A stretch of 64,000 nucleotides of DNA from Paulownia fortunei (GCA_019321725.1 CM033113.1:12524001-12588000); one strand, 5' to 3'. Positions 10,990 to 22,440 are shown, counted from the stretch's first letter. Numbers and translations: made by a program. The notes: generated by a model not told the origin, from the sequence alone.

Positions 10990-11854
10990 AGTCAAACAAA
11001 GTTCCAATTTTCAAAAGTAGATTCATGCCATGAAAGATAAGATGAAATCCATGGATGACAATGATGTTTGGGATCTTATCAAATTGCCTAAAGGTGCGAA
11101 GCCCATTGGGTGCAAATGGATATTTAAAACCAAGCGGGATTTAAAAGGCAATATCGAAAGATATAAAGCACGCCTAGTCGCTAAGGGTTTTACTCAAAAG
11201 GAAGGCATTGACTACAAAGAGACTTTCTCTCCAATTTCATCGAAAGACTCTTTTAGGATCATAATGGCACTTGTAGCTCATTCTAATTTAGAGCTCTATC
11301 AGATGGATGTAAAGACTGTGTTTCTAAATGGTAACATTGACGAAATGATTTATATGGTGCAGCCAGAAAACTTTGTATCTGGAGATCCAAATAATATGGT
11401 CTGAAAACTAAAGAAATCTATTTATGGTCTCAAACAGGCTTCCCATCAATGGTATCATAAATTTCATCAAGTGATTATCTCGTATGGGTTTGAGGTAAAT
11501 AAGGTTGATGATTGTGTATACAATAAGTTCAGTGGGAGCAAATACATCTTTCTGGTATTATATGTCTATGACATACTGCTAGTCAATAGTGATATAGGCT
11601 TATTGCACAAAACCAAGAGATTTCTGACTAAGAATTTTGAGATGAAAGATCTTGGGGATGCCTCTTTTATCTTAGGTATACATATACATCAAGATCGCTC
11701 TTGAGGTATCCTTGGGTTATCATAAAAGAGCTATATCGAAAGGGTTCTTAGTAGATTTGGCATGAAAGATTGCACACCGGGAGATACTCCTATTGCTAAG
11801 GAAGACAAGTTTAGTCTCAATCAGTGCCCCAAGAATAAGATTGAAGCATAAGAG
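10990..11854 (+). pseudogene. Copia reverse transcriptase remnant
   Basis: Two open stretches (11030-11404 and 11471-11704) carry GCKWIFKTKRDLKGNIERYK, ARLVAKGFTQKEGIDY, FSPISSKDSFR, QMDVKTVFLNG and later VLYVYDILLV. The catalytic box at 11561-11572 reads Y-V-Y-D instead of Y-V-D-D, so the first metal-binding Asp of the pair is lost. Stops at 11402 and 11702 break the frame. Polymerase function is therefore lost twice over, by residue and by frame. Confidence 0.92.
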
Positions 11855-12538
11855 ATGCAAAAGATTCCTTTTGCGTCAGCTGTAGGGAGTCTTATGTATG
11901 CTCAAGTATGTACGCGTCCGGATATAGCATTTATAGTAGGAATGTTAGGCAGATATTTAAGTAACCCAGGAATGGATCATTGGAAAACAGCCAAAAGGGT
12001 TATGTGTTATTTGCAGATAACAAAAGACTACATGCTCACTTATTCGAGATCAAATTTTTTGGAGATCATTAGGTATTCTGATTCTGATTTTGCTGGATGC
12101 CAAGACAGTAAGAGATCCACTTCAGGCTACATTTACTTGCTTTTTGGAGAAGCTATCTCTTGGAAAAGTGTTAAGCAGACACTCATAGCACCTTCCACTA
12201 TGGCAGCTGAATTCATAGCCTGTTACGAGGCATCTAATCGTGGGATATGGTTGTGGAACTTTGTCACTAGGCTACGTGTTGTGGATGGCATTGAAAGACC
12301 ATTAAAGATATTTTGTGATAATAAATTAGTTGTGCTTTATTCTAATAACAACAGAAGCTCCTTGAAGTTGAAATATATAGACATCAAGTTTCTTGTTGTT
12401 AAAGAAAGAATTCAGAGTTGTCAAGTGTCTGTAGAACATATTAGGACAAACTCCATGGTTGCGGATTCGCTCACTAAGGGTTTACCACCCAAAGTGTTTC
12501 ATGAGCACACTGCTCACATGGGTGTTGTATTATTTTGA
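11855..12538 (+). CDS. Copia RNase H and RT thumb, open stretch
   Basis: The longest open frame of the Copia element (227 codons). It reads SAVGSLMYAQVCTRPDIAF, GRYLSNPGMDHWKTAKRVM and SDSDFAGCQDSKRSTSGYI, then a C-terminal part VVKERIQSCQVSVEHI and VADSLTKGLPPKVFHEH, all standard for the Copia RNase H end of Pol. The Met at 11855 is internal to the polyprotein and not a true start. The expected Glu in the TMAAEFIA box is kept. It ends at a stop at 12536-12538, about 420 bases before the 3' LTR. Confidence 0.88.
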   Translation: MQKIPFASAVGSLMYAQVCTRPDIAFIVGMLGRYLSNPGMDHWKTAKRVMCYLQITKDYMLTYSRSNFLEIIRYSDSDFAGCQDSKRSTSGYIYLLFGEAISWKSVKQTLIAPSTMAAEFIACYEASNRGIWLWNFVTRLRVVDGIERPLKIFCDNKLVVLYSNNNRSSLKLKYIDIKFLVVKERIQSCQVSVEHIRTNSMVADSLTKGLPPKVFHEHTAHMGVVLF

Positions 12539-12954
12539 TAATATGCACTATTAGTGGGAGTTTGTAATTTTGATATTTTTTTTGATTAAGACACAATTTA
12601 TATTTATAATTTGTAGAATAAAGAAAATGGTTTATTTTCATACTCTGAATTAATTACAGTTTATCATGATCTCATAAAAAATAAAGAAGGATTAGTTGAA
12701 AATAGACATGTTTGAGATCACATTGGATGTAATTTCCATGTTATACATCCATACTCGATCTATGTCATTGAATATGTTAGTGTGGTGACCATTGATGGGT
12801 CTAGTTAAGAATAAATATAACGAATGTCGCTTTGATCCCATACTGATATAGGAGATGGACTAGATTGTAATTCAGGAGATATTTCAAAGATAGGCAGCAT
12901 TTTGTGCGCGCTCAACATTTATAATATAATTGTTTACTGTATCATATGTAGTCC

Positions 12955-12965
12955 AAATGGGAGAT
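12955..12965 (+). other. Polypurine tract of the Copia element
   Basis: AAATGGGAGAT lies directly before the 3' LTR start TGTTGG. A GGGAGAT-type end before TGTTGG is the usual plus-strand primer site in this group. Confidence 0.85.
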
Positions 12966-13408
12966 TGTTGGAATTAATTTCTTAATATGGACTTACATAT
13001 TTAAACAACAATTATAATGTAGGCTGCCTAATTTGATAAAGTCAAATAAGTGATCTACCATATGAGACTCTAGGAATACATTTAGGGTATGAATTTTGTA
13101 ATGTATAGAGACCTAATACTAGTCAAATTCAAGATTGATGGGATTCTTTTTGACCTAGTATATAAACAACATTATGGGTTATGGTCTCCAAGTCATATCA
13201 TACAATATTGCTCTTCTCCTCTTTCCCATCTTAGAGAGAGACCCATTGAGCATTCTAAGTTGATTTGACTGTGGAAGACACATACCCCAAGTACTTTCAT
13301 TGTTATGGATTCAGGTACGCTTTCGATTTACAATTAAAGTATTTCTCGATAATTTACATGACGATTATGGATTATGATTATTGAATCATATTATATTAAA
13401 GTCTAACA
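12966..13408 (+). repeat. 3' LTR of the Copia element
   Basis: 443 bp, TGTTGG...CTAACA, followed by the target duplication AATCC at 13409-13413. See the 5' LTR for the comparison. Confidence 0.95.
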
Positions 13409-14054
13409 AATCCAGATTTAAAACCCAAATCTTCTTCTTCTAAACCCATATTTAAAACCAACATCTTCTCCTTCCCAAAAACTCTTTTTATTTCTAAATT
13501 CAAAACCCCCTATCTTCTCCCAAAAAATCCTTCTTCCAGATTCTGAATCAGATTAAAAACCCCAAGCTTTTTCTCCAAAAAACCAAGATTCAATCCTACT
13601 GTCACGCCCAGCTTCTCCCTCTGCAGCCATCTTTTTCTTCTTCAAGATATATGTATATGTATTATATGTATATATAAATGACATATATATATATGAAAAA
13701 AACAAAAAAGAAATATGAATAATGAAATAAAGAATAACTTATAAACCATTGATCTTATTTCTATTAAGATCTAACAGTTGATATAATTAAGACAAAATCA
13801 ACGATCGTCATATTATCATTTGAGATCAACGGATGTGATTTCAAGGGTACAACGGACAATTTACTAAAATTATTAATGCCGATATTTTTTTGTAATCCTT
13901 GGGAAGAGTGTGCAGGACTTTTCCTTAACACGGGGCCTTTTTAGACTATTTTCTTATCCGGTGGGGTTTTTTGTATTTTGCAAAAATAGAGGGGGCAATT
14001 TTAGAATTAACTCATCTGAGAATTCTACTTAATTCTGCTTCAATACCACAATAA
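13409..14054. other. Pyrimidine-rich then AT-rich noncoding segment
   Basis: The first 230 bases are rich in CTTCTTCTTC and in the words AAACCC and TTTAAAACC, in continuity with 6656-6768 before the Copia insertion. From 13650 it turns to TATATG repeats and AT-rich sequence. I see no coding potential. Confidence 0.5.
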
Positions 14055-14420
14055 TTACGAAACAAAAACAGCCGCACTAATAGCCTTGATTATATCTTGA
14101 TTTTTCTCCAATTTTTTTATTCTCAATGTCAATTCCTTGCAATTGGAAAGCAATTCTCCCAAACTCCCTTTCACTTCTCCAACTTTGTCCACCTCTTCTT
14201 CCACTTCTGTCATTTGCCGTGAACTTTCAAATTTTTCGGGTGAGACACTAATAGGTTCCAACCAAGTAAAAAAGTTACATTGGTTTGTTCGATAATTGCA
14301 AAATGATTTGCTTCTATTTCTTTGATTGAAGCAACAACCCTAATTGCATAATGTTTTTTGACAGTAGCATTTTGGATTTCTATACCTCAAATCCATATTT
14401 TCCTAGAAGCAAATGACATT
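14055..14420 (-). pseudogene. GRF-type zinc-finger protein remnant
   Basis: The minus strand reads RYRNPKCYC near 14375-14360, later SFCNYRTNQCNFFTWLEP near 14310-14255. Cys-x-Cys, then a Cys, then CNFFxW, is the pattern of the GRF zinc finger found in many short plant proteins. A stop and a frame change lie between the two parts. The C-terminal 68 codons (14261-14055) hold a Lys/Glu-rich coiled-coil-like stretch (ELLSNCKELTLRIKKLEK) and a short hydrophobic end (AISAAVFV), also common in this group. Function of such proteins is mostly unknown; many copies in plants are carried by transposons. Confidence 0.6.
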
Positions 14421-16181
14421 ATTCTAAAAATAAAACAAAAAAATAAATATCAAAAAGTAAAGTTTTTTAGTAATAATTTAATGTGGCAAAAATGATAATT
14501 CAGAAATTGAACTCTTAACTTGGTGATGGGCTGCAGGTGGCAGGAAATAGAAATGGGATTGGGTAAAAAGGGCTACACTTATTTGTATTAAGTGCAGGGG
14601 GTATAAAAAAGAGAATTCCCATCCCAAAAAGTGTCAAAAAGTAAGAAAATACTATCAGTTTCGCTAGTTTCGCTGAGACCATGCTACAATTCCCATTTAG
14701 TTTGACCGAATGGAGGTTTTATGCAAACTTTTAAATTACATCTTGGATTTTTAAATTTTTTTTTTTTTTCAGAAACAGGGTTTTTTTTGCTACTTCGCTC
14801 AAACAAAGGGGGATTTTGTGCAATTTACCCTTTTTAAACTCTTAATATTCTCATCTCCTAAAATTTTATTATAATATAACTTATGTCGTCAAACTAAACA
14901 AAATTGATAAAAAATTTATAAGAAAAAATAATTTGTAAATTTTTAACATCGTATTTTTTGAGGTTATAAGTTATATCCTAAAATATTATCTAACATTTGA
15001 ACTTTAAGAAAATAAAAAAGAAATCAAACTTACAACTGAAATCTTAAAAGATTTCCGAGCCTCAAGCCCTCATACACCCCAAAAAATGAATTATACTTAA
15101 ATAATTTTAAAAAAATTAAGTATACGCATTAAAATACAAGAGTTGCTATTCGAACAACAAAGATACTTTCTCACTTTTTTGTATAATAGAAAGGATTTTA
15201 TTTAAAAAAATGTTTCATTCATAGCATAGGTTCCAATGCTCTGCATACAATTTAATTGCTAAAATGATTCACTAAATCCTTCTTTACAAAAAAAGAAAAA
15301 TAATAAATAAATAAATAAGAATTTAAAAAAAAAAAAAAAAAAGAAAACACGAAAGCGGGCCGAATCACACGTCTGGGACTCTTGGTAGGTTGGACGGAAC
15401 GTGCATAGTTGATCAACTTTTATAAGATACATAAACACCATCTAAGGATAAGAATTCACTACTGCATGTTGGGGAAGATGGACTAAATGAATGATATCCC
15501 ATTGACTAATACTACCATGTGCCTGCATAAATCAATGACCAGATAACTCAGTGAAATACTATACCCCTGTAATGATTTTTTGATTTCTCCTTTTGTCTTT
15601 TCCATTAAAATAAAATTTCCCCAAATTGAATTCAAACACCTTTACCCCCTTCTAAATTATCAACACCATCTCCTTTTTCTTTTAATTTTTTCATGAACTG
15701 TCAGAATAAGATTTCATGGACTAGAATCTATGAATTCAAGTTCAAAATGATCGGCATAGGATGGGTTTGTCAGAATTTGGTCTGGTGAAGTCAAATCCTC
15801 TATAGTGTCGTGACAACTTGATTTTTGCTATAAACGTCCTAATCCATTATAGAAAAATCTTTAGTGTTTGTCTTCTAATCAAGTTTATGTTACGGTAGAA
15901 TCTTGAATTTCAGTGAAATAAATATTAGAAAAAAAATTATTTCAAATAATGTAACTTTATGATATATTACTAAAGTATTTTCTTTTTCTTTTTCCTTTGC
16001 CTTACCGAAATTAAAAGTTCAAATGTAATGCCCATCAAAGAATCCCATTTTATGAGGTGTGATAAATGAATTACATCTCATCCCTTGGGATTATAATAGT
16101 AGATTTTGTGATTGGAGCCACAAATCGTTCATCATCATTTATGATGCGCAAATACAAATACTACACGATATGATAGGGTAT
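14421..16181. other. AT-rich intergenic sequence
   Basis: No gene seen. A block at 14700-14840 ends in GGGGGATTTTGTGCAATTT, a wording common at the ends of Mutator-like elements, but I could not find a partner end. An 18-base A run lies near 15326. A TATATG-rich part and short ORFs here have no recognisable similarity. Confidence 0.5.
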
Positions 16182-16488
16182 CCATGGGTCATACTAAATT
16201 ATAAGCCCAATACCAGCTGTTAAGTCCAAATCGGTAGACTAAGAGGCAACCCAAATCTATAGACTAAGAAAACCCTAAAGGTGCATGCACCATCACTTTA
16301 GATCACAACCCCATCCAAAAAAAATTATAAATAACCCGGATTCCCATCATTCAAAGGTATATCATTTTCTTTCAACATTTAAGATCTTTGAGCTTAAAAT
16401 CTTTTTCTCTCTAATTCAGTTTTAACTTGAATGTCGGATAATTTTCACCATGATAATCTCGACACCCTAACGACTTGTGTGTGGTGCA
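16182..16488 (+). repeat. 5' LTR of the Tat element
   Basis: About 307 bp, with a TATAAATA box at 16326-16333. It aligns along its length with 42710-43014, but the two have diverged well beyond the Copia LTRs. The first two bases read CC in place of TG, so the exact start is inferred from the other copy. It ends in TGGTGCA. Confidence 0.8.
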
Positions 16489-16689
16489 GTTAGACTAACA
16501 CCCAGAGCACAGGCCAATAGGAGGTTGTATCACCGTTAGAAGATAAGACAACTATCAAAATATCCATGGAAAGTGACAAGAGATAGATTGACGAAATGAG
16601 GCTAGAGGTTATGGAAGAACTCAAGGTCGTGGTGTAAATTTCAAGAGACGCAACTAAGACAACGAGGATTGGCACCAACCTCGAAGCGT
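16489..16689 (+). pseudogene. Tat leader and collapsed gag-protease region
   Basis: Only about 200 bp lie here where several kb of leader, gag and protease are expected. A short piece reads EVMEELKVVV and resembles a Gag N-terminal stretch, but it is too short to assign. The junction to RT falls near 16690. This is an internal deletion in the element and predates or accompanies the nested insertions. Confidence 0.55.
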
Positions 16690-17214
16690 CGGTCGAAAGA
16701 AGCCTAATCATTTTCCTAAAAAAAATAATGAAGTTCTCGCATGGGTTATGAACGACTTGTGAGGCATTCCCCTTGAGTTTGTTATGCACTGCCTCAACGT
16801 CGACCTAGACATAAGGCTAGTAAAGTAAAGGAAAAGGATCTTTGGGCCTGATAGAGGTAGGCGCATCAAGGAAAAAATGGATAAGCTATTAGCAGCAAGA
16901 TACATTTAACCCGTGCAGTATCCAAAATGATTAACTAACGTAGTCGTGGTGCCTATGCCTTGAGGAAAGTGGCATCTTTGCATCGATTTCACGGACCTGA
17001 ATAAGGCGTGCCTAAAAGATCCATTTTCGCTCTCTTGGATTAACCAACTGATGGATTCAACCTCAGAATGCAAGTTGCTGAGTTTCTTAGATGCGTACCA
17101 AGGCTACTTACCAAATACAATTAGTATCTAAGGACTAAGAAAAGACAAGCTTGATCATATATCAAAGCATTTACTGCTATGAAGTAATGCCCTTTAGGCT
17201 GAAGAATATTGGGG
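16690..17214 (+). pseudogene. Tat reverse transcriptase, N-terminal part
   Basis: The plus strand reads in pieces HCLNVDLDIRLVK, RIKEKMDKLLAARYI, GKWHLCIDFTDLNKACLKDP, QLMDSTSECKLLSFLDAYQG and finally VMPFRLKNIG, where the hAT element begins. These are Tat-lineage RT blocks in correct order. Stops and at least one frame change occur near 16910 and 17120. The next residues (ATYQRLVN in the family) are found 16 kb away at 33258. Confidence 0.9.
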
Positions 17215-17718
17215 TAGAGGTGACCACGGGCCAGATCAGAACCGAACTGGTCCGTAACCAGCGGTTCAGACCCTTAATCGACCCTTGAGTCCAAGGATCG
17301 GTTAAGGATCATGGGGTTCCCAACCCTTAAACCGCCAGTCCAACCCGTCTATTTAAGGTTTTTTTTTTGAATTTTTTTATGATCAACGGCCATGGATTAG
17401 TTGTCATTCTGGCATGGCCAGAACAGTCCAAACCAAACGACCATATTTTTTGGCTATTTGGTTTGGCTCACCCTTTCCCCTTATTTTTATTTTTTTAAAT
17501 AAATTTCTAAACCTATAAATACCCCCAAAAACCCCATTATTTTTTCTCACAAAAAACTCTCAAATTCTCTAAACTCTCTTAATTTTCTCAATTCTCTTAA
17601 TTATAAAGTATCAATTTTATTTTCCCAAGTATTTAAGTATTTGTTATTAATTCTTTCATTTATATTATCAATACTATTTTTTCATATTTCCTTCATCTTT
17701 AATTCTATCAATTATTAA

Positions 17719-18254
17719 ATGGTAGGTTCAAGTAGAAGAGGTAAAGGAAAGATAGCCTCTCCTGATATTGGTTCAACACCTACGCTCAACATGAAGTATG
17801 AAATGAAAATAAGTGATAATGAGAAACCACATATATATTCAAGTCAAGAAAGTAAGAGTGATGCCAATGTTCGAGCTACTCCTACTCTAAAATCTTTTAT
17901 TTTCACCAAACATTTTGAGAAAGTGAAACTTCCATCCAGAGATATGCGAGCAAATGTAAGTATTGCTCTCAATCATATAAATTTTAATTTGGAGACGGTT
18001 ATGGATTATTGACAAGACATATAGATAAAAAGCATCTGGTTGAATATGGAGTTGACTATTCTCAAACTCAAATCTTGACATACTCGTCTTCTGGTGGAGA
18101 TAACGATTGTAACTTATTTAAATATTCTAATGTTAATTTTAAAAAAGATTAGTTAAATTTGTTGTTTTTGAACATTTTTCTTTTAATTTATGGAAGATTT
18201 TTGTCAAAAAATGTATTAAATCCTACTATTAAAAAATGTGTTCCAAAAATCACA
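17719..18254 (+). pseudogene. hAT transposase, N-terminal BED zinc-finger half
   Basis: The ATG at 17719 opens a 97-codon frame starting MVGSSRRGKGKIASPD, which reaches LKSFIFTKHFEKVKLPSRDMRA. One frame change near 17950 then gives KCKYCSQSYKF and, after a stop, GDGYGLLTRHIDKKHL: the C-x2-C and H-x4-H of a BED zinc finger, which binds the transposon ends. It continues to FKKD and a broken VKFVVFEH stretch, and stops at 18254 where the retrotransposon enters. Upstream 17480-17700 is a pyrimidine-rich leader. Confidence 0.85.
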
Positions 18255-18259
18255 CTCAC

Positions 18260-19823
18260 TAATTGATATCATGACTTGTATATTCATGTGTGTTTTTTTA
18301 GTATTTAAAAAAATATAATAATAAAAAAAAATAAAAAAATAAAAAAAAATATAAATCAAGCGTATTTTTTTTGCTGGGTCCGTTGAAAGCATGAAAAAAA
18401 GGTGGCAGAGTAAAGGGTAATTGTAACACTCTTGAGACGCATCCCTATTTTTTTAATATGGCAGGTTTGTAAAGTTTTTAACAAGTGTTTGTGAATTACC
18501 AATATTTTTTTGAGTCATATAGGTACTTCCAACTTCAATGATTAAAATTAAGCATGAATAATATGGTTTAATTGATGATGGGTGTTGTTTTGGACTTTGA
18601 TGTTGTTATTTGGTTAATATATTTTTGCAATAATTATACTCAAATTTTATTTTGCACAAATAGTTATGTTATTTAGTGTGAAAACAATCATGTCAAAATA
18701 TATAGTTCTTATGCCCTTACTCTAATCATCACTTGAATCTTCAACATGTAGAAGTTAAGTATTAGAACTTTTACTTTTGGTCTATCGAGGCGAACGACTG
18801 ATAGTGCACCACTAGAAAAATAATTAAGGCATTAGGCTTTCTAGCACCATTGCCAAATCAGCTTGTTCCCTATATAATATTTAAAGAAAACATCCCCCTA
18901 GTAAACCACTTTGAGCCTTACAATAAATAAATATATTTTTTTTTAACCATATCTTTTTACCTAGCCTAAATACACTATTATCCAACCCTTGTTCTAAAAA
19001 ATGATTGGAGTTTAAGAGACATTCAATTGAAAGCTTGGACTTACAAAAGAAATTTAGGTTGGGATAGAAGATAAGTGTGGGGGAGTTTCTCTTTAAAAAA
19101 AAAGTTGCAAAGTGCTACAAGTTGCAACTAAAAATGAGATGTTGCAAGAAGAATAAGAGGGGTCCAATTCAATAACAATAGACTCCAGTGTGAAATTTGT
19201 GGAGTTGGAGAATTCTTTATCGATAAATTTTATGTCTCTGATTCCATGAAGTTTTTAGAACCTTTGTTGCATCCTATCCTTTTATTTCTTAGCTACATCA
19301 CCACCCTTTGGCCCCATTACAACCTTTTTAAAGACCTTTTGATTTCGTGTGGTGCCTTCAGTGTAGTGGAGATTTGCACCAAAGGAAGAGCCTATGATGT
19401 TTAACTTTTCTGTTAAAGATTCGGTGATGGTTTTGTAAGGTTTTATGAGAATTCACTTATTTGAAACATGCATAGTTTCATCACTATTGACATTAACTGT
19501 CCACACACACACTTGAGTATGATTATTGTGGAAATGTATTGATTTTTGAATGACTAAGAGTTAAACTCAACACTTGTTTGATTTTATTTCCATATTACTT
19601 TGTTGCTTCATGAGAATAAAAGTTGGAAGATAGTTATTATAGGTGTTTGTAGGTATCACTGCTGGAAACCTTCACGAGACTATAACTCGTCCTCTATGGG
19701 CCACCTAGGGGTTTAAAGGCTTGTTGCATATGCTAAATGCAATCGTGTTTTCCTACGAAAGTGGATTAGTTTATGTTTGTTTTAAGCTTGCTCGAGACAA
19801 GCAAGGGTTAAGTGTGGGGAATT
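18260..19823 (+). repeat. First copy of Athila 3' noncoding region
   Basis: Nearly identical to 24754-26352. It has no coding potential. It carries the words GCTCGAGACAAGCAAGGG and AGTGTGGGGAATT just before the LTR start. The copy begins at the base that follows GGGGGGAGGGA in the second copy, so its left border coincides with a polypurine-tract cleavage site and not with an LTR end. Confidence 0.88.
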
Positions 19824-20720
19824 TGATAAGTGCATATTTTGACATATTTTTATATCAAATCCTTTATACTTTTCTTGCTTTATTCTTGTTAATATTCTTG
19901 TTTTATTAATGTTTTGTGTTAGGGAATAAATGGAAGCATGTTTCCAGACTTGTGCAGTTTTTGTAATTTGAGCATAATTTTATGATCAAAAGCTCTATGG
20001 ACCTGAAGTTTGTTTCATTTGAAAGCCAAGAGATAGAGGTACAACTTTTATGTTGGAGGCTCAGCCCAATTCAGTCTTGATGATAGCAGAAAATTCGTCC
20101 AAGTAATTACACAAAATGGATCACCAAAATTCAGATCAGAGTTCAGCCCAGTATTGACTTATTTTACCAATTCGGTTATATATCTTGAGCCCAAATTTAT
20201 TTTGGTCTGAAATTTGGATATGTTATACCCAAGAGGTAAATAAACAAGTTTGCTGAAGACAAGATGGTGTGAAAATGTGTTGAAATGGTAAAACCATAGG
20301 CTGCAAGTTGCTGCTGATGTTACAGGGCGGCTCTGGACATGACTCGGTAATTTGACCATATCTCCTTCATCCGATCGCCAAATTTGACAAAAGATATATG
20401 AAAATATATCAGCGTTGAAAGATCTACAATTTTTATTCTTTACGTATCTTCAAACTCTGGCTGTATCTGACCGAAAAATGTAATTCAATTCAGTGGTTGA
20501 AAAATTTGTGTAACAACTTACCAACTCTTGGCAACTAGCATACCACTTGATTAACCCCTCCATTATTTGTTTGGCCTCTAGCTTACTCCAAGTACTATAA
20601 ATAGGCCATGTATTCAGCTTGTAAGAGGAGGGGGGTAGAGGGTTTCTTTAGGCTAAGTTATCTAATCTGTATGTTTTCTAGTATTGTAAGTTTTCTAGTA
20701 GTAATAGAAATGCATTCTCT
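19824..20720 (+). repeat. LTR segment (U3 and R only) of the Athila-type element
   Basis: Begins TGATAAGTGCATATTTTG and is nearly identical to 26353-27248. It stops at TGCATTCTCT, where the intact copies go on with AGTTTCTC but this copy runs into poly(A). The segment therefore has U3 and R and lacks U5. Confidence 0.88.
20596..20603 (+). promoter_or_regulatory. TATA box in the Athila LTR
   Basis: TATAAATA, repeated at 27126-27133 and inverted near 29436-29443. It would start transcription about 30 bases downstream (near 20630), making R roughly 90 nt long, ending at the poly(A) junction. Confidence 0.6.
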
Positions 20721-20745
20721 AAAAAAAAAAAAAAAAAAAAAAAAA
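20721..20745 (+). other. Poly(A) junction between R and pol
   Basis: 25 consecutive A bases follow the R end and are followed at once by pol sequence. This position is where a transcript of the LTR would be cleaved and polyadenylated, so the run is best read as a copied mRNA tail. Confidence 0.7.
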
Positions 20746-20775
20746 CATAAGATCATTCAATCATTCAACAATTCA

Positions 20776-21350
20776 CTCCACCCAAGTACAAAGATCCAGG
20801 TTGTCCAACCATTTCATGTATCATAGGAAACACTAGAATAGAGCGTGCTTTGCTTGATCTTGGTGCTAGTGTAAATCTTCTACCTTTCTCAGTTTATAAA
20901 CAGTTAGGTTTGGGAGAACTTAAAACAACTTCTGTTGTACTCCAATTAGCTGACCGTTCGATTAAAGTTCCAAAGGAATAGTAGAAGATTGTTGGTACAA
21001 ATTGATAAGTTTTACTTTCCAGTTGATTTCATTGTTTTGGACACAGAGCCTGTTGCACAAACACATACACAAATTCCTATCATTTTGGGTCGTCCTTTTC
21101 TTGCAACTTCAAATGCTTTGATCAATTGTAGAAATGGTATTTTGAAGTTATCATTTGGAAATATGACTTTGGAACTAAATGTGTTTAATGTTTGTATGCA
21201 ACCTGCAGAAGATGTCGAAGTACATGAAGTGGATTCAATTGAAGAACTTGTTCATGAATACTTTACTACTACTAACTCTTCAGATTCTTTGGAGACTTTT
21301 TTGAAAGTGAAAGTATTTATAAAAAAGAACACACTAATACTATCTCTGAA
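20776..21350 (+). pseudogene. Athila-type aspartic protease
   Basis: PPKYKDPGCPTISCIIG leads into RIERALLDLGASVNLLPF with the DLGAS active site near 20855, then LQLADRSIKVPKE, one stop/frame break at 20980, and VQIDKFYFPVDFIVLD and ILGRPFLATSNALINC. This is better preserved than the copy at 4791-5240. It lacks the gag that should precede it; the poly(A) run lies only 30 bases upstream. Confidence 0.88.
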
Positions 21351-21448
21351 TTTTTGCAGGTACAAGAAGAAAAATATTTTGGAAGCCAAGGTTCGAAGAA
21401 CTTTCATCATCAACAGTAAAATCTATTCCATCAAGTATTAAAACTCCC

Positions 21449-22440
21449 GTGGTTGAATTGAAACCTTTGCCAGTTAATTTGAAATACTCTTTCTTGGGTG
21501 AGAATGAAACTTTTCCAGTAATAATTTCTTCCAAACTCGATGCATATCAAGAAGGTAAGTTGATCGAAACTCTAAAAATGCATAAGAATGCTTTAGGATG
21601 GACCATTGCTGATATTAAAGGTATTAATCCTTTCATTTGCACACATAAACATCTATCTAGAGGAAAATGCTAAACCATCTAGAGAAATGCAACGAAGGCT
21701 AAATCCTAATATGAAAGAAGTAGTAAGAAATGAAGTCATTAAACTCTTAGATAATGGAATCATTTATTCTATTTCTGATAGCAAATGGGTAAGTCCGACT
21801 CAAGTTGTACCTAAGAAATCTGGAGTTACTATAGTCAAGAATGAGAATGATGAATTAATTCCAACTAGGACTATTACTGGTTGGCGAATGTGCATTGACT
21901 ATAGAAAACTCAACTCAGTCACTAGAAAAATCATTTTCCATTACCTTTCATGGATCAAATTTTAGAAAGAGTTGCAGGACACGAATTTTATTGCTTTTTA
22001 GATGGATATTCTGGATATAACCAAATTGCAATTGCACTTGAAGATCAAGAGAAAACAACTTTTACATGTCCTTTTGGTACTTTTGCATATCGAAGGATGC
22101 CTTTTGGATTATGTAATGCACCAGCTACATTCCAACGATGCATGCTTAGTATTTTTAGTGACATGGTTGAATGTTTTCTTGAAGTCTTCATGGATGATTT
22201 TTCTATTTTTGGTAATTCATTTGATAATTGCTTATCTAATTTAGAAAAGGTTTTGATCAGGTGTGAAGAAAAGAATCTTGTGCTCAATTGGGAGAAATGT
22301 CACTTCATGGTAACAACTGGTATTGTTCTTGGACACATTATATCATCAAAGGTATTGAGGTTGATAAATCTAAAATTGAGTTAATTGTCAATTTGCCAAC
22401 ACCAAAGACTGTGAAGGAGATTAGATCATTTTTAGGACAT
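21449..22440 (+). pseudogene. Athila-type reverse transcriptase
   Basis: The linker LKPLPVNLKYSFLG is followed, after a frame change at 21660, by VRNEVIKLLDNGIIY, SPTQVVPKKSGVT and GWRMCIDYRKLNS. After another break at 21950 comes GHEFYCFLDGYSGYNQIAI, RRMPFGLCNAPATFQRCM and the catalytic FMDDFSIFGNSFDNC. All polymerase motifs are intact; only frame breaks near 21660, 21960 and 22360 disable it. It converts element RNA to DNA. Confidence 0.93.

Larger units (their letters stand above)
6769..13408 (+). mobile_element. Ty1/Copia LTR retrotransposon, complete but inactive
   Basis: Two direct LTRs (6769-7207 and 12966-13408) start TGTTGG and end CTAACA. The element is bordered by the 5-bp target duplication AATCC (6764-6768 and 13409-13413). 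A primer-binding site matching the 3' end of initiator tRNA-Met follows the 5' LTR, and a purine tract precedes the 3' LTR. Coding order is gag, protease, integrase, reverse transcriptase, RNase H, which defines Copia. By eye the LTRs differ at about 20 positions plus a 4-bp indel, so the insertion is not recent. Several frames are broken and key residues are lost. I did not assign the Copia sublineage. Confidence 0.96.

Noticed and set aside
11471..11704. Shift of the Copia YVYD box as a natural variant
   Set aside because: The box needs two Asp for metal binding; Tyr in place of the first is a loss and not a known variant.
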